From Aquarana catesbeiana (lineage: Eukaryota > Chordata > Amphibia > Anura > Ranidae), in NCBI RefSeq assembly GCF_042186555.1, contig NC_133336.1, positions 188,382,617 to 188,446,616 of the forward strand: DNA of 64,000 nt. The letters are read 5' to 3'. The notes under the pieces are model-generated. The model saw only the letters and a list, made by a program, of their open reading frames with translations. It was not told the origin of the DNA and made no database searches. Within the stretch, counting starts at the first letter, position 1; every line of letters begins with the position of its first letter. A program made the position numbers and the translations under genes. Below are positions 20,946 through 31,710 of the stretch, one piece after another.

Positions 20946-23154
20946 GGGGTGGAGCGTGCTGGCCCTTAGCAGGGGAGGGGCGCGCTCTGGTACGCTGGCC
21001 CTCAGCAGGAGTAGGGCGCGCTCTGGTACGCTGGCCCTCAGCAGGGGTGGAGCGCGCTGGCTCTCAGCGTGGGAGGGGCGCACTCTGGTATGCTGGCCCT
21101 CAGCAGGGGTGGGGCGTGCTGGTCCTCGGTAGGGGAGGGTGCCCTCTGGTACGCTGGCCCTCAGCAGGGAGGGGCGAGCTCTGGTACGCTGGCCCTCAGC
21201 AGGGAGGGGCGCGCTCTGGTACGCTGGCCCTCAGCAGGGAGGGGCGCGCTCTGGTACGCTGGCCCTCAGCAGGGAGGGGCGCGCTCTGGTACGCTGGCCC
21301 TCAGCAGGGAGGGGCGCGCTCTGGTACGCTGGCCCTCAGCAGGGAGGGGCGCGCTCTGGTACGCTGGCCCTCAGCAGGGAGGGGCGCGCTCTGGTACGCT
21401 GGCCCTCAGCAGGGAGGGGCGCGCTCTGGTACGCTGGCCCTCAGCAGGGAGGGGCGCGCTCTGGTACGCTGGCCCTCAGCAGGGAGGGGCGCGCTCTGGT
21501 ACGCTGGCCCTCAGCAGGAGTAGGGGCGCGCTCTGGTACGCTGGCCCTCAGCAGGAGTAGGGCGCGCTCTGGTACGCTGGCCCTCAGCAGGAGTAGGGCG
21601 CGCTCTGGTACGCTGGCCCTCAGCAGGAGTAGGGCGCGCTCTGGTACGCTGGCCCTCAGCAGGAGTAGGGCGCGCTCTGGTACGCTGGCCCTCAGCAGGA
21701 GTAGGGCGCGCTCTGGTACGCTGGCCCTCAGCAGGAGTAGGGCGCGCTCTGGTACGCTGGCCCCTTCAGCAGGAGTAGGGCGCGCTCTGGTACGCTGGCC
21801 CTCAGCAGGAGTAGGGCGCGCTCTGGTACGCTGGCCCCTCAGCAGGAGTAGGGCGCGCTCTGGTACGCTGGCCCTCAGCAGGAGTAGGGCGCGCTCTGGT
21901 ACGCTGGCCCTCAGCAGGAGTAGGGCGCGCTCTGGTACGCTGGCCCTCAGCAGGAGTAGGGCGCGCTCTGGTACGCTGGCCCTCAGCAGGAGTAGGGCGC
22001 GCTCTGGTACGCTGGCCCTCAGCAGGAGTAGGGCGCGCTCTGGTACGCTGGCCCTCAGCAGGGGTGGAGCGCGCTGGCTCTCAGCATGGGAGGGGCGCAC
22101 TCTGGTACGCTGGCCCTCAGCAGGGGTGGGGCGTGCTGGTCCTCAGCAGGGGAGGGTGCCCTCTGGTACGCTGGCCCTCAGCAGGGGTGGAGCGTGCTGG
22201 CCATCAGCAGGGGAGGGTGCCCTCTGGTACGCTGGCCCTCAGCAGGGTGGAGCGTGCTGGCCCTTAGCAGGGGAGGGGCGCGCTCTGGTACGCTGGCCCT
22301 CAGCAGGGAGGGGCCGCGCTCTGGTACGCTGGCCCTCAGCAGGGAGGGGCGCGCTCTGGTACGCTGGCCCTCAGCAGGGAGGGGCGCGCTCTGGTACGCT
22401 GGCCCTCAGCAGGGAGGGGCGCGCTCTGGTACGCTGGCCCTCAGCAGGGAGGGGCGCGCTCTGGTACGCTGGCCCTCAGCAGGGAGGGGCGCGCTCTGGT
22501 TCGCTGGCCCTCAGCAGGAGTAGGGCGCGCTCTGGTACGCTGGCCCTCAGCAGGAGTAGGGCGCGCTGGCTCTCAGCATGGGAGGGGCGCACTCTGGTAT
22601 GCTGGTCCTCAGCAGGGTGGGGCGTGCTGGTTCTCAGCAGGGAGGGGGGCACCATCTGGTACGCTGGCCCTCCAGCCGGGGTGGAGCGTGCTGGCCCTCA
22701 GCAGGGAGGGGCGCACTCTGGTACGCTGGCCCTCAGCAGGGGAGGGGCGCACTCTGGTACGCTGGCCCTCAGCAGGGGAGGGGCGCACTCTGGTACGCTG
22801 GCCCTCAGCAGGGGAGGGGCGCACTCTGGTACGCTGGCCCTCAGCAGGGAGGGGCGCACTCTGGTACGCTGGCCCTCAGGAAAGGGGGGGGGGGCCCAGA
22901 CAGTGGCACATTGGTCCTTAGCGGGAGTGTTCTTTGACTACCATTGGTGCTGGAACTATGCAAGCACTCCCTAGCAACCTCTCTAGGACGATTAAAAAAG
23001 ACAGACTGACCCAGAAGGTTGTGGTGAGATGAAACAAAAGGAACTAAAAGCCCTCCACTGAACCATTGCATAACATAGCAGAACCTTCACGGAACAGAAG
23101 ACATTTACATATCTCATTCCATCACATATCCCATATAACATTTTAGGACAGTAA

Positions 23155-23602
23155 TGCCCCGTACACACGGTCGGATTTTCCGATGGAAAATGTCCGATCG
23201 GAGCGCGTTGTCGGAAATTCCGACCGTGTGTGGGCTCCATCGGACATTTTCCATCGGATTTTCCGACACACAAAGTTGGAGAGCAGGAGATAAAATTTTC
23301 CGACAACAAAATCCGTTGTCGGAAATTCCGATCGTGTGTACACAAATCCGACGGACAAAGTGCCACGCATGCTCAGAATAAATAAAGAGATGAAAGCTAT
23401 TGGCCACTGCCCCGTTTATAGTCCCGACGTACATGTTTTACGTCACCGCGTTTAAAATTAAAATTAAAAAATCGGATTTTCCGACAACTTTGTGTGACCG
23501 TGTGTATGCAAGACAAGTTTGAGCCAACATCCGTCGGAAAAAATACTAGGATTTTGTTGTCGGAATGTCCGAACAAAGTCCGACCGTGTGTACGGGGCAT
23601 AA
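23155..23602 (+). mobile_element. GTACACACGGTCGGA inverted-repeat element, about 450 bp
   Basis: ATGCCCCGTACACACGGTCG at the left and CGACCGTGTGTACGGGGCAT at the right are exact inverted copies of 20 bp. The interior is rich in TCGGA/TCCGA words. Non-coding. Confidence 0.9.
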
Positions 23603-24044
23603 GTCTGTTTAAATTACAGAACACCTTCCCCTCACCTCATCACAACATGATTTGGTAGTCCTAATACTTCAGAATGCACATGACAGCCCTGGATTCCTGA
23701 CAGGCTCCACGGGTTAATCGTTTTGTATTTATAGAAAATATAAAGCACTTTCAGCTATATTTTTTTAACAGCTCAAAAGAAAAAATAAGGCAAGACCATT
23801 GTTAGGATTCACACACTCTAAATTGATTCCCAGGGTACTTCTATTATTTATAGACGCTGTGTCTATATAAAAGAAAACCATGGATCCAGAGCTCCATCTC
23901 TTTAGTCAACAATAATACATATCTCTGACTGAAGTTCTAATCCTTCCTCTGCTCTAAATGGGGGGAACAATATCTGGAGTGCCATTAAATCTGCATTTTC
24001 AATGTTTGTATTATATTATGATAACTTGTGTATTGGTCTTATAG

Positions 24045-24888
24045 GAATTTAAGAAGCAGTGTTTGTGGGAGGGAAGACATTCACCTACGCTGCAGGAGGC
24101 AATAGAAAAAACCTACAGAGCTAAAGCAGAGTGGGAAAAAGCCCTAAGAGCAAAAAAGAGGGCACTAAAAGATGCCAATAAAGAACCCAGTGAGGGATCA
24201 CCCCAAAAGGGAGCACCAGATGGAGAAGCGCTTGACCAGGGAGCACCCAATGAAAAAGCATCTGACGAGGTAGCACCTGAGATGGAGGCATCCGACAAGG
24301 AGGCACCTAACATGAAGTCGTCTGACAAGGAGGCACCTGACATGGAGTCATCTGGCAAGGAGGCACCTGAGATGGTGTTGTCTGACAAGGAGGCACCTGA
24401 GATGGAGTCAACCAACAAGGAGGCAAGCGAGATGGAGTCATCCGACAAGGAGGCACCTGAGATGGTATCGTCTGACAAGGAGGCACCTAAGATGGAGTCA
24501 ACCAACAAGGAGGCACCCAACATGGAGGCACCCGGGATGGAGTCATACGACAAGGAGGCACCCAACATAGAAAGCTCTGACATGGAAGCACCTAATGAGT
24601 CATCTGAAAAGGAAGAACATGAAAAGGAGTCTGAGACCCCTGACATGGAAACCTCTGATATGGGAGCCTCCAACATGGAAAGCTCAGGTATTGAAGCCCC
24701 AGACAAGAAAGTGGTTGACATGGAAACACATGATATAGAAGGACCCGAAAGGGAGTCCTCCAATAAGGAAGCAGTTGACATGGAAACACCTGACAAAGGA
24801 GCAACAGACAAGGAAGCACCCGAAAAAGAAAAGCCTGTCAAGATATATCGTGATTGGGAAAAATTTTACTCACACATTGGATATGTTG
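24045..24888 (+). CDS. exon 2: acidic repeat exon
   Basis: The acceptor is TCTTATAG and the donor GTTG|GTAAGG. Entry is phase 0 and exit phase 1. It opens with EFKKQCLWEGRHSPTLQEAI and a basic helix (about residues 20-45 of the exon), then about 200 residues of a degenerate 10-residue repeat of the MESSDKEAPE type (30-bp unit, about 24230-24830). It closes with IYRDWEKFYSHIGYV. The repeat is strongly acidic and probably disordered. The minus-strand frame of 242 codons over this exon is a shadow of the repeat. No function can be assigned. Confidence 0.88.
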
Positions 24889-25669
24889 GTAAGGGGGAAT
24901 TTGCGCTGCCTTTTCTTCATTACTGTTTCACAATCTGATCTTTTAGCTGCTGGGTGTTTGCCACATTTACCAGTTTTCCAAAGCAATTGGACAGCTCTTA
25001 TGTTTACCGAGTCTTCTTGCATCAGTGGAGGTTGGTAGTAACGCTAAGGGATCTGTAACGGATTCACACAACTTTCACACGAGATTTGCACATTTTTTCT
25101 AAATGGATTCATTTTGGAAAAATCTATGAATCCTAGGTGAAAATTCTGTTAATCTGGTGAAACATTTTGTAAATTTAAATCCTTAAATGTTGTGCTTCCT
25201 TTCCTGTGGGGGGAAAAAAAAGTTACTGCTTTCAGTTTTTGATACCGTATAACCCCTCTGTCAGGAGGACATGGGTTATTTTTGAGTGTTTCAGCATCCA
25301 CAAATTTTTACTTTTGCATTACATAATTATAAAAAGGAGAGGCTTTCGTATTCAAGCTGTTGATTTTTTCTATCATCAAAGAAATATAGGGATGCAGCAA
25401 AATGCAGAATTTACCTTCTACAGTCAGTATTGGTGCCAAACCATCCAGCAGAATAGAGAGAGTCCCATAGAATTTTCAGAAGTTGAGTTCATCAATGGCA
25501 GCCTACATGCACTATATGGAACAAGTAGAAGTGAGGAGCTGGATAAAATTATCCATAGATTATAATAAGGCCCAGTGGTTCCATTGTCTTAAAACGCCAC
25601 TTCTGTTGGGGAAATGGTAGCAAAAAACAAATAATTCTTTATAGCATATATAATTGCTACAAAAGTCGT

Positions 25670-26377
25670 AAAAAAAGGGGGAGAAATTGGGAGGGGATTA
25701 TCACGGTGCTTGCGAATAATAGGAACTGTATATATAAAAAGTTATAGTTTTAATAAAGACAAGATTAAAAACAAAAAAAAGCAGTTTTTTTGAGTAGTGC
25801 TTAACATTTCATTGTGATGGTGGTCATGTGGTGAAAGTTTTGTGAACAGGGATTTGGTTTTTGTATATTAACCTGACATGTTTCGCCTTATGGCTTCATC
25901 AGGGGATATACGACTCAACCAATGACTACGTGAGACTGTACAAAAATAGAAAATATAACATAAGCAATTATATATCAAATGTAGACCTACATCAATGCGT
26001 GTAACAAACAAATTTACATTATTTGCCAATGTCCACCCAAAAAGGGAGCTTACCGCCTCAAAATTCCCATGATATATTTTGCTTATGTTTTATGTTTTCT
26101 ATTTTTGTACAGTCTCAAGTAGTCATTGGTTAATTTGTATATCCCCTGATGAAGCCATAAAGCGAAACACGTTTGGTTAATATACGATTACGAGATCCCT
26201 GTTCAACATAAACTTTCGCCACGTGACCACAATCACAATGAAATGTTGAACACTACTCAACAAGCCGCCTTGTTTGGTTTTTAATCTTGTCTTTATTAAA
26301 CTATAATTTTTTTTATATATGCAGTTTTTATTTGCAAGCACCAAGATAATCCCCTCCCAATTTCCCCCCCTTTTTTG
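25670..26377. mobile_element. element with about 300-bp inverted arms in intron 2
   Basis: The left arm (from AGGGGGAGAAATTGGGAGG) and the right arm (ending CTCCCAATTTCCCCCC) are diverged inverted copies over most of their length. Each arm includes the poly-A-like ATTAAAGACAAGATT segment and the CCTGATGAAGCCATAA / TTATGGCTTCATCAGG motif. The spacer is about 100 bp. No transposase is seen. Confidence 0.8.
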
Positions 26378-26940
26378 AATATTTGACTATTTGCGATGAG
26401 GTGCTAAATACTAGGTGTTTACCTTTAATTGGACACAACTCAAACACAAATTGTAATTGAATGTTCTTAAAAATTACCTTTCCTTTTTCAATCTGCAGCT
26501 CTGTAATTTTCTGTAAAATTCAATGCAATATGGCAACCTAGGGGTGTTCTCTCCACAGATATTGTATAGAATGCCCCCAGATCTGTCATTTCCTGCTTGC
26601 ATGGCTCACTAATTTTCCCAGAAGTCTGCACTAAGATACAAGTCACATTTTGAACATCCCCGGCAACAAAAATTTCATTTTTGATTCGATACTCTCAAAG
26701 AAAAATCATGCCTAAAGGGTTGCAGGCCCTGCCACTTTCCTTATTAGAGCCCTGCAAGTGCAGCAGCTTATTGACAATTATAAGATCATTCACATTCGCT
26801 TTGCACATGAACACAGATAAACAACTATTTCTTCAGAAGAACAAAAGGTAGGGATCTGCAACAAAGTTTGTTAAAATCCCTGCAATGTGTATAGATCACC
26901 CAGAGGGGAAATTTTCTCAGCAAAAGTGGAGTTACTCTTT

Positions 26941-27405
26941 GGGCTAGTTTACGCTTGCTTCAAAACAAGTCTTCAGACACGCTTTGTTAAAGCTCTCTGA
27001 ATGCCAATCAAAGCCCCTGTCACTAAATAAAATGGTTATCTTACAGTCCTGTTTACACCTTGCTTTTGCTTGGTGCTTCGATGAGGGCTTTTGGTGGGGC
27101 TTCGATGAGGGCTTTTGGTGGGGCTTCGATGAGGGCTTTTGGTGGGGCTTCGATGAGGGCTTTTGGTGGGGCTTCGATGAGGGCTTTTGGTGGGGCTTTG
27201 ATGAGGGCTTTTGGTGGGGCTTCAAGCAAGCTTTGCTATGGAGGCTTTGAAGCACCACTAAAGCTACATGGGGTATAATTTTTGAAGCAAAGCAAAAGCA
27301 TGGTGTAAACAGGACTGTAAGAGTTAAAAGTTTTGTTAAAACTCTCTGAAGTTCAAACTTCAGAGAGTTTTAACAAAGCCCGTGTGAAGCAAGTGTAAAC
27401 TAGCC
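26941..27405. mobile_element. GGGCTAGTTTACGCTTGC inverted-repeat element with internal minisatellite
   Basis: GGCTAGTTTACGCTTGCTTC at the left is inverted at the right as GAAGCAAGTGTAAACTAGCC. A partial relative lies at about 35700-35858 (GTAGAGGCTTTGAAGCACCA). Confidence 0.8.
27074..27226 (+). repeat. 24-bp tandem repeat, about 6 copies
   Basis: Unit GCTTCGATGAGGGCTTTTGGTGGG inside the preceding element. Since 24 is a multiple of three, both strands show periodic frames (for example FDEGFWWG) that I regard as non-coding. Confidence 0.93.
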
Positions 27406-27542
27406 GTTAATATGTGTTGAAGCCGAAGCAAGTGTAAATGAGCCCTTTAAAGGCAAGGGTCCCAGATTTAGAGGTTCACATGTACAAAGTCCAATGAAAG
27501 CTCCAAATAAAAGCCCCCTGGGGGCTCAAAAAAGAATTCCAT

Positions 27543-28064
27543 TAAAAAAAAAAAGTATTTTCCCATGCAGTGGGGCTGTGCCCGCTCTGCATTGGTTAAC
27601 TGCTTGTTTTGTCTAGGGGCGCAAGGAAAAGCTGTACTTACCCGGTCCTTCGATCCTCTGGAAAATTACGCTCCCCTACGTCCAGTGGAGAACCCTTCCT
27701 GCCCTTCCCACGTCCAGAGCTGGTCTATGGGAGTGATGACGTCAGGAACAGTCCATTCACAAGACTGCTAGTGTGCGAGGACCGGTCTTGCGTTCGGCAG
27801 ATTAGTATAGGTAAGTATATCTCTGCTCTGCTATCCCCTGGACCAGGGATATGCAATTAGCGGACCTCCAGCTGTTGCAAAACTACAAGTCCCATCGTGT
27901 CATGCTTGTGGCTGTCAGTCTTGCGATGCCTCATGGGACTTGTAGTCCTGCAACAGCTGGAGGTCCACTAATTGAATATCCCTGCCCCAGACTAAAGCAA
28001 GCATATAGCCTATGAGGTGCGGGCACAGCCCCACTGCATGGGAATTTTTTTTTTTTTTTTTTTT
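27543..28064. mobile_element. inverted-repeat element abutting exon 3 acceptor
   Basis: TTTCCCATGCAGTGGGGCTG at about 27559 is inverted at about 28021-28042 (CAGCCCCACTGCATGGGAA). The right end carries a T run of about 22. It contains a nested CAGGGATATGCAATTAGC MITE. The T run lies just upstream of the exon 3 splice acceptor region and could be acting as its polypyrimidine tract. Confidence 0.75.
27844..27984. mobile_element. CAGGGATATGCAATTAGC MITE, copy 2
   Basis: CAGGGATATGCAATTAGCGG and CACTAATTGAATATCCCTG are inverted. Flanking 8-mers CCCTGGAC and CCCCAGAC agree at 6 of 8. It is nested in the element at 27543-28064. Confidence 0.75.
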
Positions 28065-28116
28065 CTTGGAGTTCTTCTAGAGTGATTTGAAGGCTCACAA
28101 GCGGCACAGTCATCAG

Positions 28117-28376
28117 GGTTTATTTGTTTGTTATTTGATGAAATCGGATATCACCAAGCTCAGTGGGTCAATGAATTTATCCACGATAAAAAGGAATTTG
28201 CAGTGTTTAATGGTGTGCATTTTATGTCTCTTGAAACAGGTCTTGACCACGTTTTGGAGTATCTTCCAGATGAATCCGGGCAACGCACCTATTTTTGCAA
28301 ACTGTGCCGAGGAGAGTTTAGAACAAAGTCCATATTCTATCACGTCCAGTCAATTGAGCACCGGATCTTGTACTTG
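28117..28376 (+). CDS. exon 3: complete U1/matrin-type zinc finger
   Basis: The frame joins exon 2 in phase 1 and ends TTG|GTAAGT in phase 0. The translation contains FDEIGYHQAQWVNEFIH and then GLDHVLEYLPDESG, followed by a zinc finger CKLCRGEFRTKSIFYH plus VQSIEH, that is C-x2-C-x11-H-x5-H, the spacing of U1/matrin-type fingers that bind RNA or DNA. The acceptor is uncertain. The AG nearest the T-run (28080) would put TGA in the zinc-finger frame, so I place the start at CATCAG|GG (28117). AAG|GC at 28093 also keeps frame. Confidence in the body of the exon is high. Confidence 0.85.
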
Positions 28377-28996
28377 GTAAGTGTATTATTTCAGTGACTC
28401 TGTTGCAAAGAAAAAAAAAAAAAAGTTTACCCTATCATGGCTAGAGTTTATTAAAAATCCTAGATACCCGGACCAAATTTAGCTGCGGCAATATGTGGCA
28501 GTTTGCTCGACAACTTAATGAGGCATATTTTTTGTTTAATGACATTTTAAGGTTGAATATATTTTTGTTAAACATTTTTCAAGTAGAGCAATAGAGGGTT
28601 CAAAATAAAGAAAAAAGGGGTGGGGGGTGGGGAGCAGTGGTAAACAAATACCACAAAACAATCGGTACATAACATACATTTTTGTAGGTGCAAATAACAA
28701 TGCTCAGAAGTTGCAATCAGCATTATAAACATTCTGTGTGTCTATGCAGTTGGACGTATATCCGTGAAAACAGGGAGAGGAGGGGGGGAAAGAATGGGGT
28801 ATGGGGGGAGGTATAAATATACATACAGTGTGTCTGTTATAATTCGTTCTCAATGTATCTGAAACAAAATGATTGGAAAGCTGTTCACTGGAGTGTGGTC
28901 ATCTTTTATTACATTTTTATTGTGAGAATGCAATTAACAAGAACAATGGCTGCAACATTTGGCTGGCAAGCTAAAGAGGACCTTCAGTCATTTTTT

Positions 28997-29297
28997 TCAT
29001 CTTTCCATCTATTAAGAAGAAAATGTAAGAGAGCAATCGCTCCCTCAAAAGGTGATTTTTAATGGGTGTGTTATGTACTGTCACTGAGGTAAGCACAACC
29101 ACAAGAGTTTATAAAATTATTTAAGATTTATTATAAAGATACAAATATAAAATTACAATACAAAAATATCATTGGTCATAAGGTGTTGACCATAGTTGAT
29201 ACTTAAAGCACAAGATGCTTGTAATTGCAGAGGACTGACGCGTTTCGCAAACTGCTTTTTCAAGGCAGCTCAAAATCTTCATCTTTCCATCTATTAA
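28997..29297. mobile_element. insertion flanked by a 20-bp direct repeat
   Basis: TTCATCTTTCCATCTATTAA occurs at 28997-29016 and 29278-29297. The 261 bp between ends with a GACGCGTTTCGCAAACTGC motif. The length of the direct repeat suits a retroposon-style target duplication. Confidence 0.6.
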
Positions 29298-29445
29298 ATC
29301 TTCTGCCCTCGTTTTAACTTTGCATAGTAAAACATTTTTTTTTTCCTGCCAGTAAATACCTTATACAGCCCACTTCCCGTTTCTTGTCTGGTAATTAGCC
29401 TAGGCTGGGGGATCAGCAACCTGTAAATGGCAATCTACCAGTAGA

Positions 29446-30066
29446 TCACGGACAGGTGACTGGTAGATCGCGGTCTGGGCTTGCTGTCCCGGCATCCCAG
29501 AGCATCAGACAGAGTGCAATGAACTGTAGCTCCCCAGTGCTGGCAGCACCCATACAGCCCCAGACCATAACACTCCCACCACCATGCTTGACTGTAGGCA
29601 AGACACACTTGTCTTTGTACTCCTCACCTGGTTGCCGCCACACACGATTGATACCATCTGAACCAAATAAGTTTATCTTGGTCTCATCAGACCACAGGAC
29701 ATGGTTCCAGTAATCCATGTCCTTAGTCTGCTTGTCTTCAGTAAACTGTTTGCAGGCTTTCTAGTGCATCATCTTTAGAAGAGGCCTCCTTCTGGGACAA
29801 CAGCCATGCAGACCAATTTGATTCAGTGTGCGGCGTATGATCTGAGCACTGACAGGCTGACCCCCCACCCCTTCAACCTCTGCAGCAATGCTGGCTGCAC
29901 TCATGTGTCTATTTCCCAAAGACAACCTCTGGATATGACACTGAGCACGTGCACTCAACTCCTTTTGTCGACCATGGCAAGGCCTGTTCTGAGTGGAACC
30001 TGTCCTGTTAAACCACTGTATGGTCTTGTCCACCATGCTGCAGCTCAGTTTCAGGGTCTTGGCAAT
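29446..30066 (-). pseudogene. Tc1-like transposase remnant
   Basis: On the minus strand two frames give an N-terminal helix-turn-helix-like part (RTLNQIGLHGCCPRRRPLLK) and then HVLWSDETKINLFGSDG, which contains the first catalytic Asp of Tc1-type DDE transposases, and VKHGGGSVMVWGCMGA. The two parts are separated by a frame break near 29720-29760, and the C-terminal catalytic Asp and Glu regions are missing. It is therefore inactive. Intronic, antisense to the host gene. Confidence 0.88.
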
Positions 30067-30077
30067 CTCCCGAGGGG

Positions 30078-30376
30078 GTTACCTTGCGGGCGCGCTCCCG
30101 AGTCCAGCATTTGCGTCTACAGACACGAATGCCGGACTCGGCCCCGCGCCGGCGTCATTGGATTTGATTGACGGCAGCGGGAGCCAGTGGCTACACTGCT
30201 ATCAATCTATCCAATCAAGAGTCGGGAACCCGTGGAGAGAGGGGCGGCGGGGATGCGCCAACGGAAATTTGGGGCTCGAGTAAGTAAAACGGGGGGGGGG
30301 GCTAGGGGGCCAGTGTTTTTTCATGCATAGGATGCATTAATGTGAAAAAAACACGAGCCTTTACAACCCTTTTTAA
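30078..30376 (+). mobile_element. partial TTAAAGG...TTAA element
   Basis: The right end CCTTTACAACCCTTTTTAAG matches the TTAAAGGGGTTGTAAA family. The left end is lost against the Tc1 remnant. Confidence 0.55.
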
Positions 30377-30860
30377 GGCTTCACGTGGCAAAGCTCATGT
30401 GTTCTGCTGCTTTAAAATGCATTTCAAGTAGAAATGTCATTCTTTCCTACATACCTGGTTCACATCTATGTGCCCCAGTTCAGTTAAATAATATTGATTC
30501 ATTCACTCACACCTATGTGTGCATGACCACACATACATGGGAACACGCACAACAATGTAAATCCAGGTTTAAAGCGGTAATAAATCCCAAAAGCAAACAT
30601 TTTATTATATCGCGGCTTACCAATTCTTTTATGTGGTGGCTGCATTGGTTTTCATTAGGCTTTTTTTTTTTTGCCAATGCAGCACTTACAGGGATGAGAC
30701 AAACCATTCAGCACTGGCAGGGGGTGCTTACAATGCCAATGTGCAGGCAGGTGTCACGCCTTCAGTTTTGCTTTAATAAATTTGCAGTTTACTAGTCATT
30801 TTCATGTATATTTTTCAATACTCTTGTTTATCAGACTCGTCCATTTTTTGTGTCTTCCAG

Positions 30861-30983
30861 TCCAGGTATCAGAAAGACGTGGGCATTGGTAGAAATTTCA
30901 AAGTAAACACCGAGAGCAAGTACAAGCAGTTATCGAAATGTGTCCAAAAAGTACAGAGAAAATATGGAAAGAAGAATGTGAAG
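30861..30983 (+). CDS. exon 4: basic stretch following the zinc finger
   Basis: The acceptor is GTCTTCCAG and the donor AAG|GTAAGT, with phase 0 at both ends (41 codons). It encodes SRYQKDVGIGRNFKV and continues with KYKQLSKCVQKVQRKYGKKN. It is Lys-rich and may form a nucleic-acid-contacting extension of the preceding zinc finger, which is inference. Confidence 0.9.
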
Positions 30984-31710
30984 GTAAGTATTCCTGATGA
31001 CGGATTCTCTTCCATGGGCTTACATTTTAGCTTTGTTCAGCTCTGTTGGGGTCTGTAGTTCACAAAGTCTGCTAGTGTACATCAATGGCCTCTTCCCACC
31101 TCAACGTAATCTTTCATGATTGCTGGTCAGCTAAACCGCATGCATGCTGACTTTCCTATAACTCTCTTGGTAAAATCAAGCGATAAGAAAATCGCATTAG
31201 AATTTCCAACCACCACGGTTTGTACAAGAGTGGATGAGGTGCTTCCTCCATTGATCTCTAATACAGAAGAAACAAATAATTTGGGAGTCCAGCCAAATAA
31301 AGCCTTGTAGGAGAGTTGGAGACACAAACTTCTACATGGAACCTCAACTACTGAAGACCACATATGGCCAAACAGTTGGAGACACCTGGCCATGTCACCT
31401 TTGTTGGACCTCACATTCCAAATCACAGGCATAGATATGGAGGTTGGCCCCCTTTCCTTTGCGACTATAACACCAATGAGTGGGGGGAAAAAAGCAGTAC
31501 TATACTTCCAGGTATTGGGAGCTTGTGACTCGACTCGTACGTGACACCACTGGTGCTTGGCAGTTTGCCACTGTGGTCCTCAAAACTGTCATGTGAAGGT
31601 GGTGACAGTATTTAGACCTGTGTAAGCTCTAAGCTGCGACTTGAAGGTTACAAAGGACTTGCTCCCTGTGGGTAAACAGGACAACGGGGGGAGCAAAAGG
31701 AAGCTAAATA

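Larger units (their letters stand above)
16442..22925 (+). repeat. giant G-rich 35/36-bp minisatellite array in intron 1
   Basis: About 180 tandem units sharing the core CTCTGGTACGCTGGCCCTC or its variant CTCTGTAAAGCTGGCCCTG. The unit is 35 bp in most of the array and 36 bp where it ends GGGTAGGG or GAGTAGGG. Units at both edges are divergent (about 16442-16700 and 22880-22925), and the middle is nearly homogeneous. The + strand is extremely G-rich. Because 35 is not a multiple of three, the reading frame cycles through all three registers of the unit every 105 bp. Since no register of the TGGTACG-type unit contains a stop, long open frames arise without coding. Confidence 0.98.

Noticed and set aside
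16442..22925. CRISPR-like array of regular repeats
   Set aside because: Units are directly adjacent with no unique spacers, and the genomic context is vertebrate. It is a minisatellite.
24113..24841. 242-codon minus-strand Ser-rich frame
   Set aside because: Antisense shadow of the exon 2 acidic repeat.
26984..27278. Periodic FDEGFWWG and MRAFGGAS frames
   Set aside because: Produced by a 24-bp tandem repeat inside an inverted-repeat element. No splice borders.
27565..27860. Two overlapping frames of 68-83 codons near 27.6-27.9 kb
   Set aside because: They fall within the inverted-repeat element that ends just before exon 3. GTAAGTATATC at 27811 is a repeat-borne donor with no in-phase partner.
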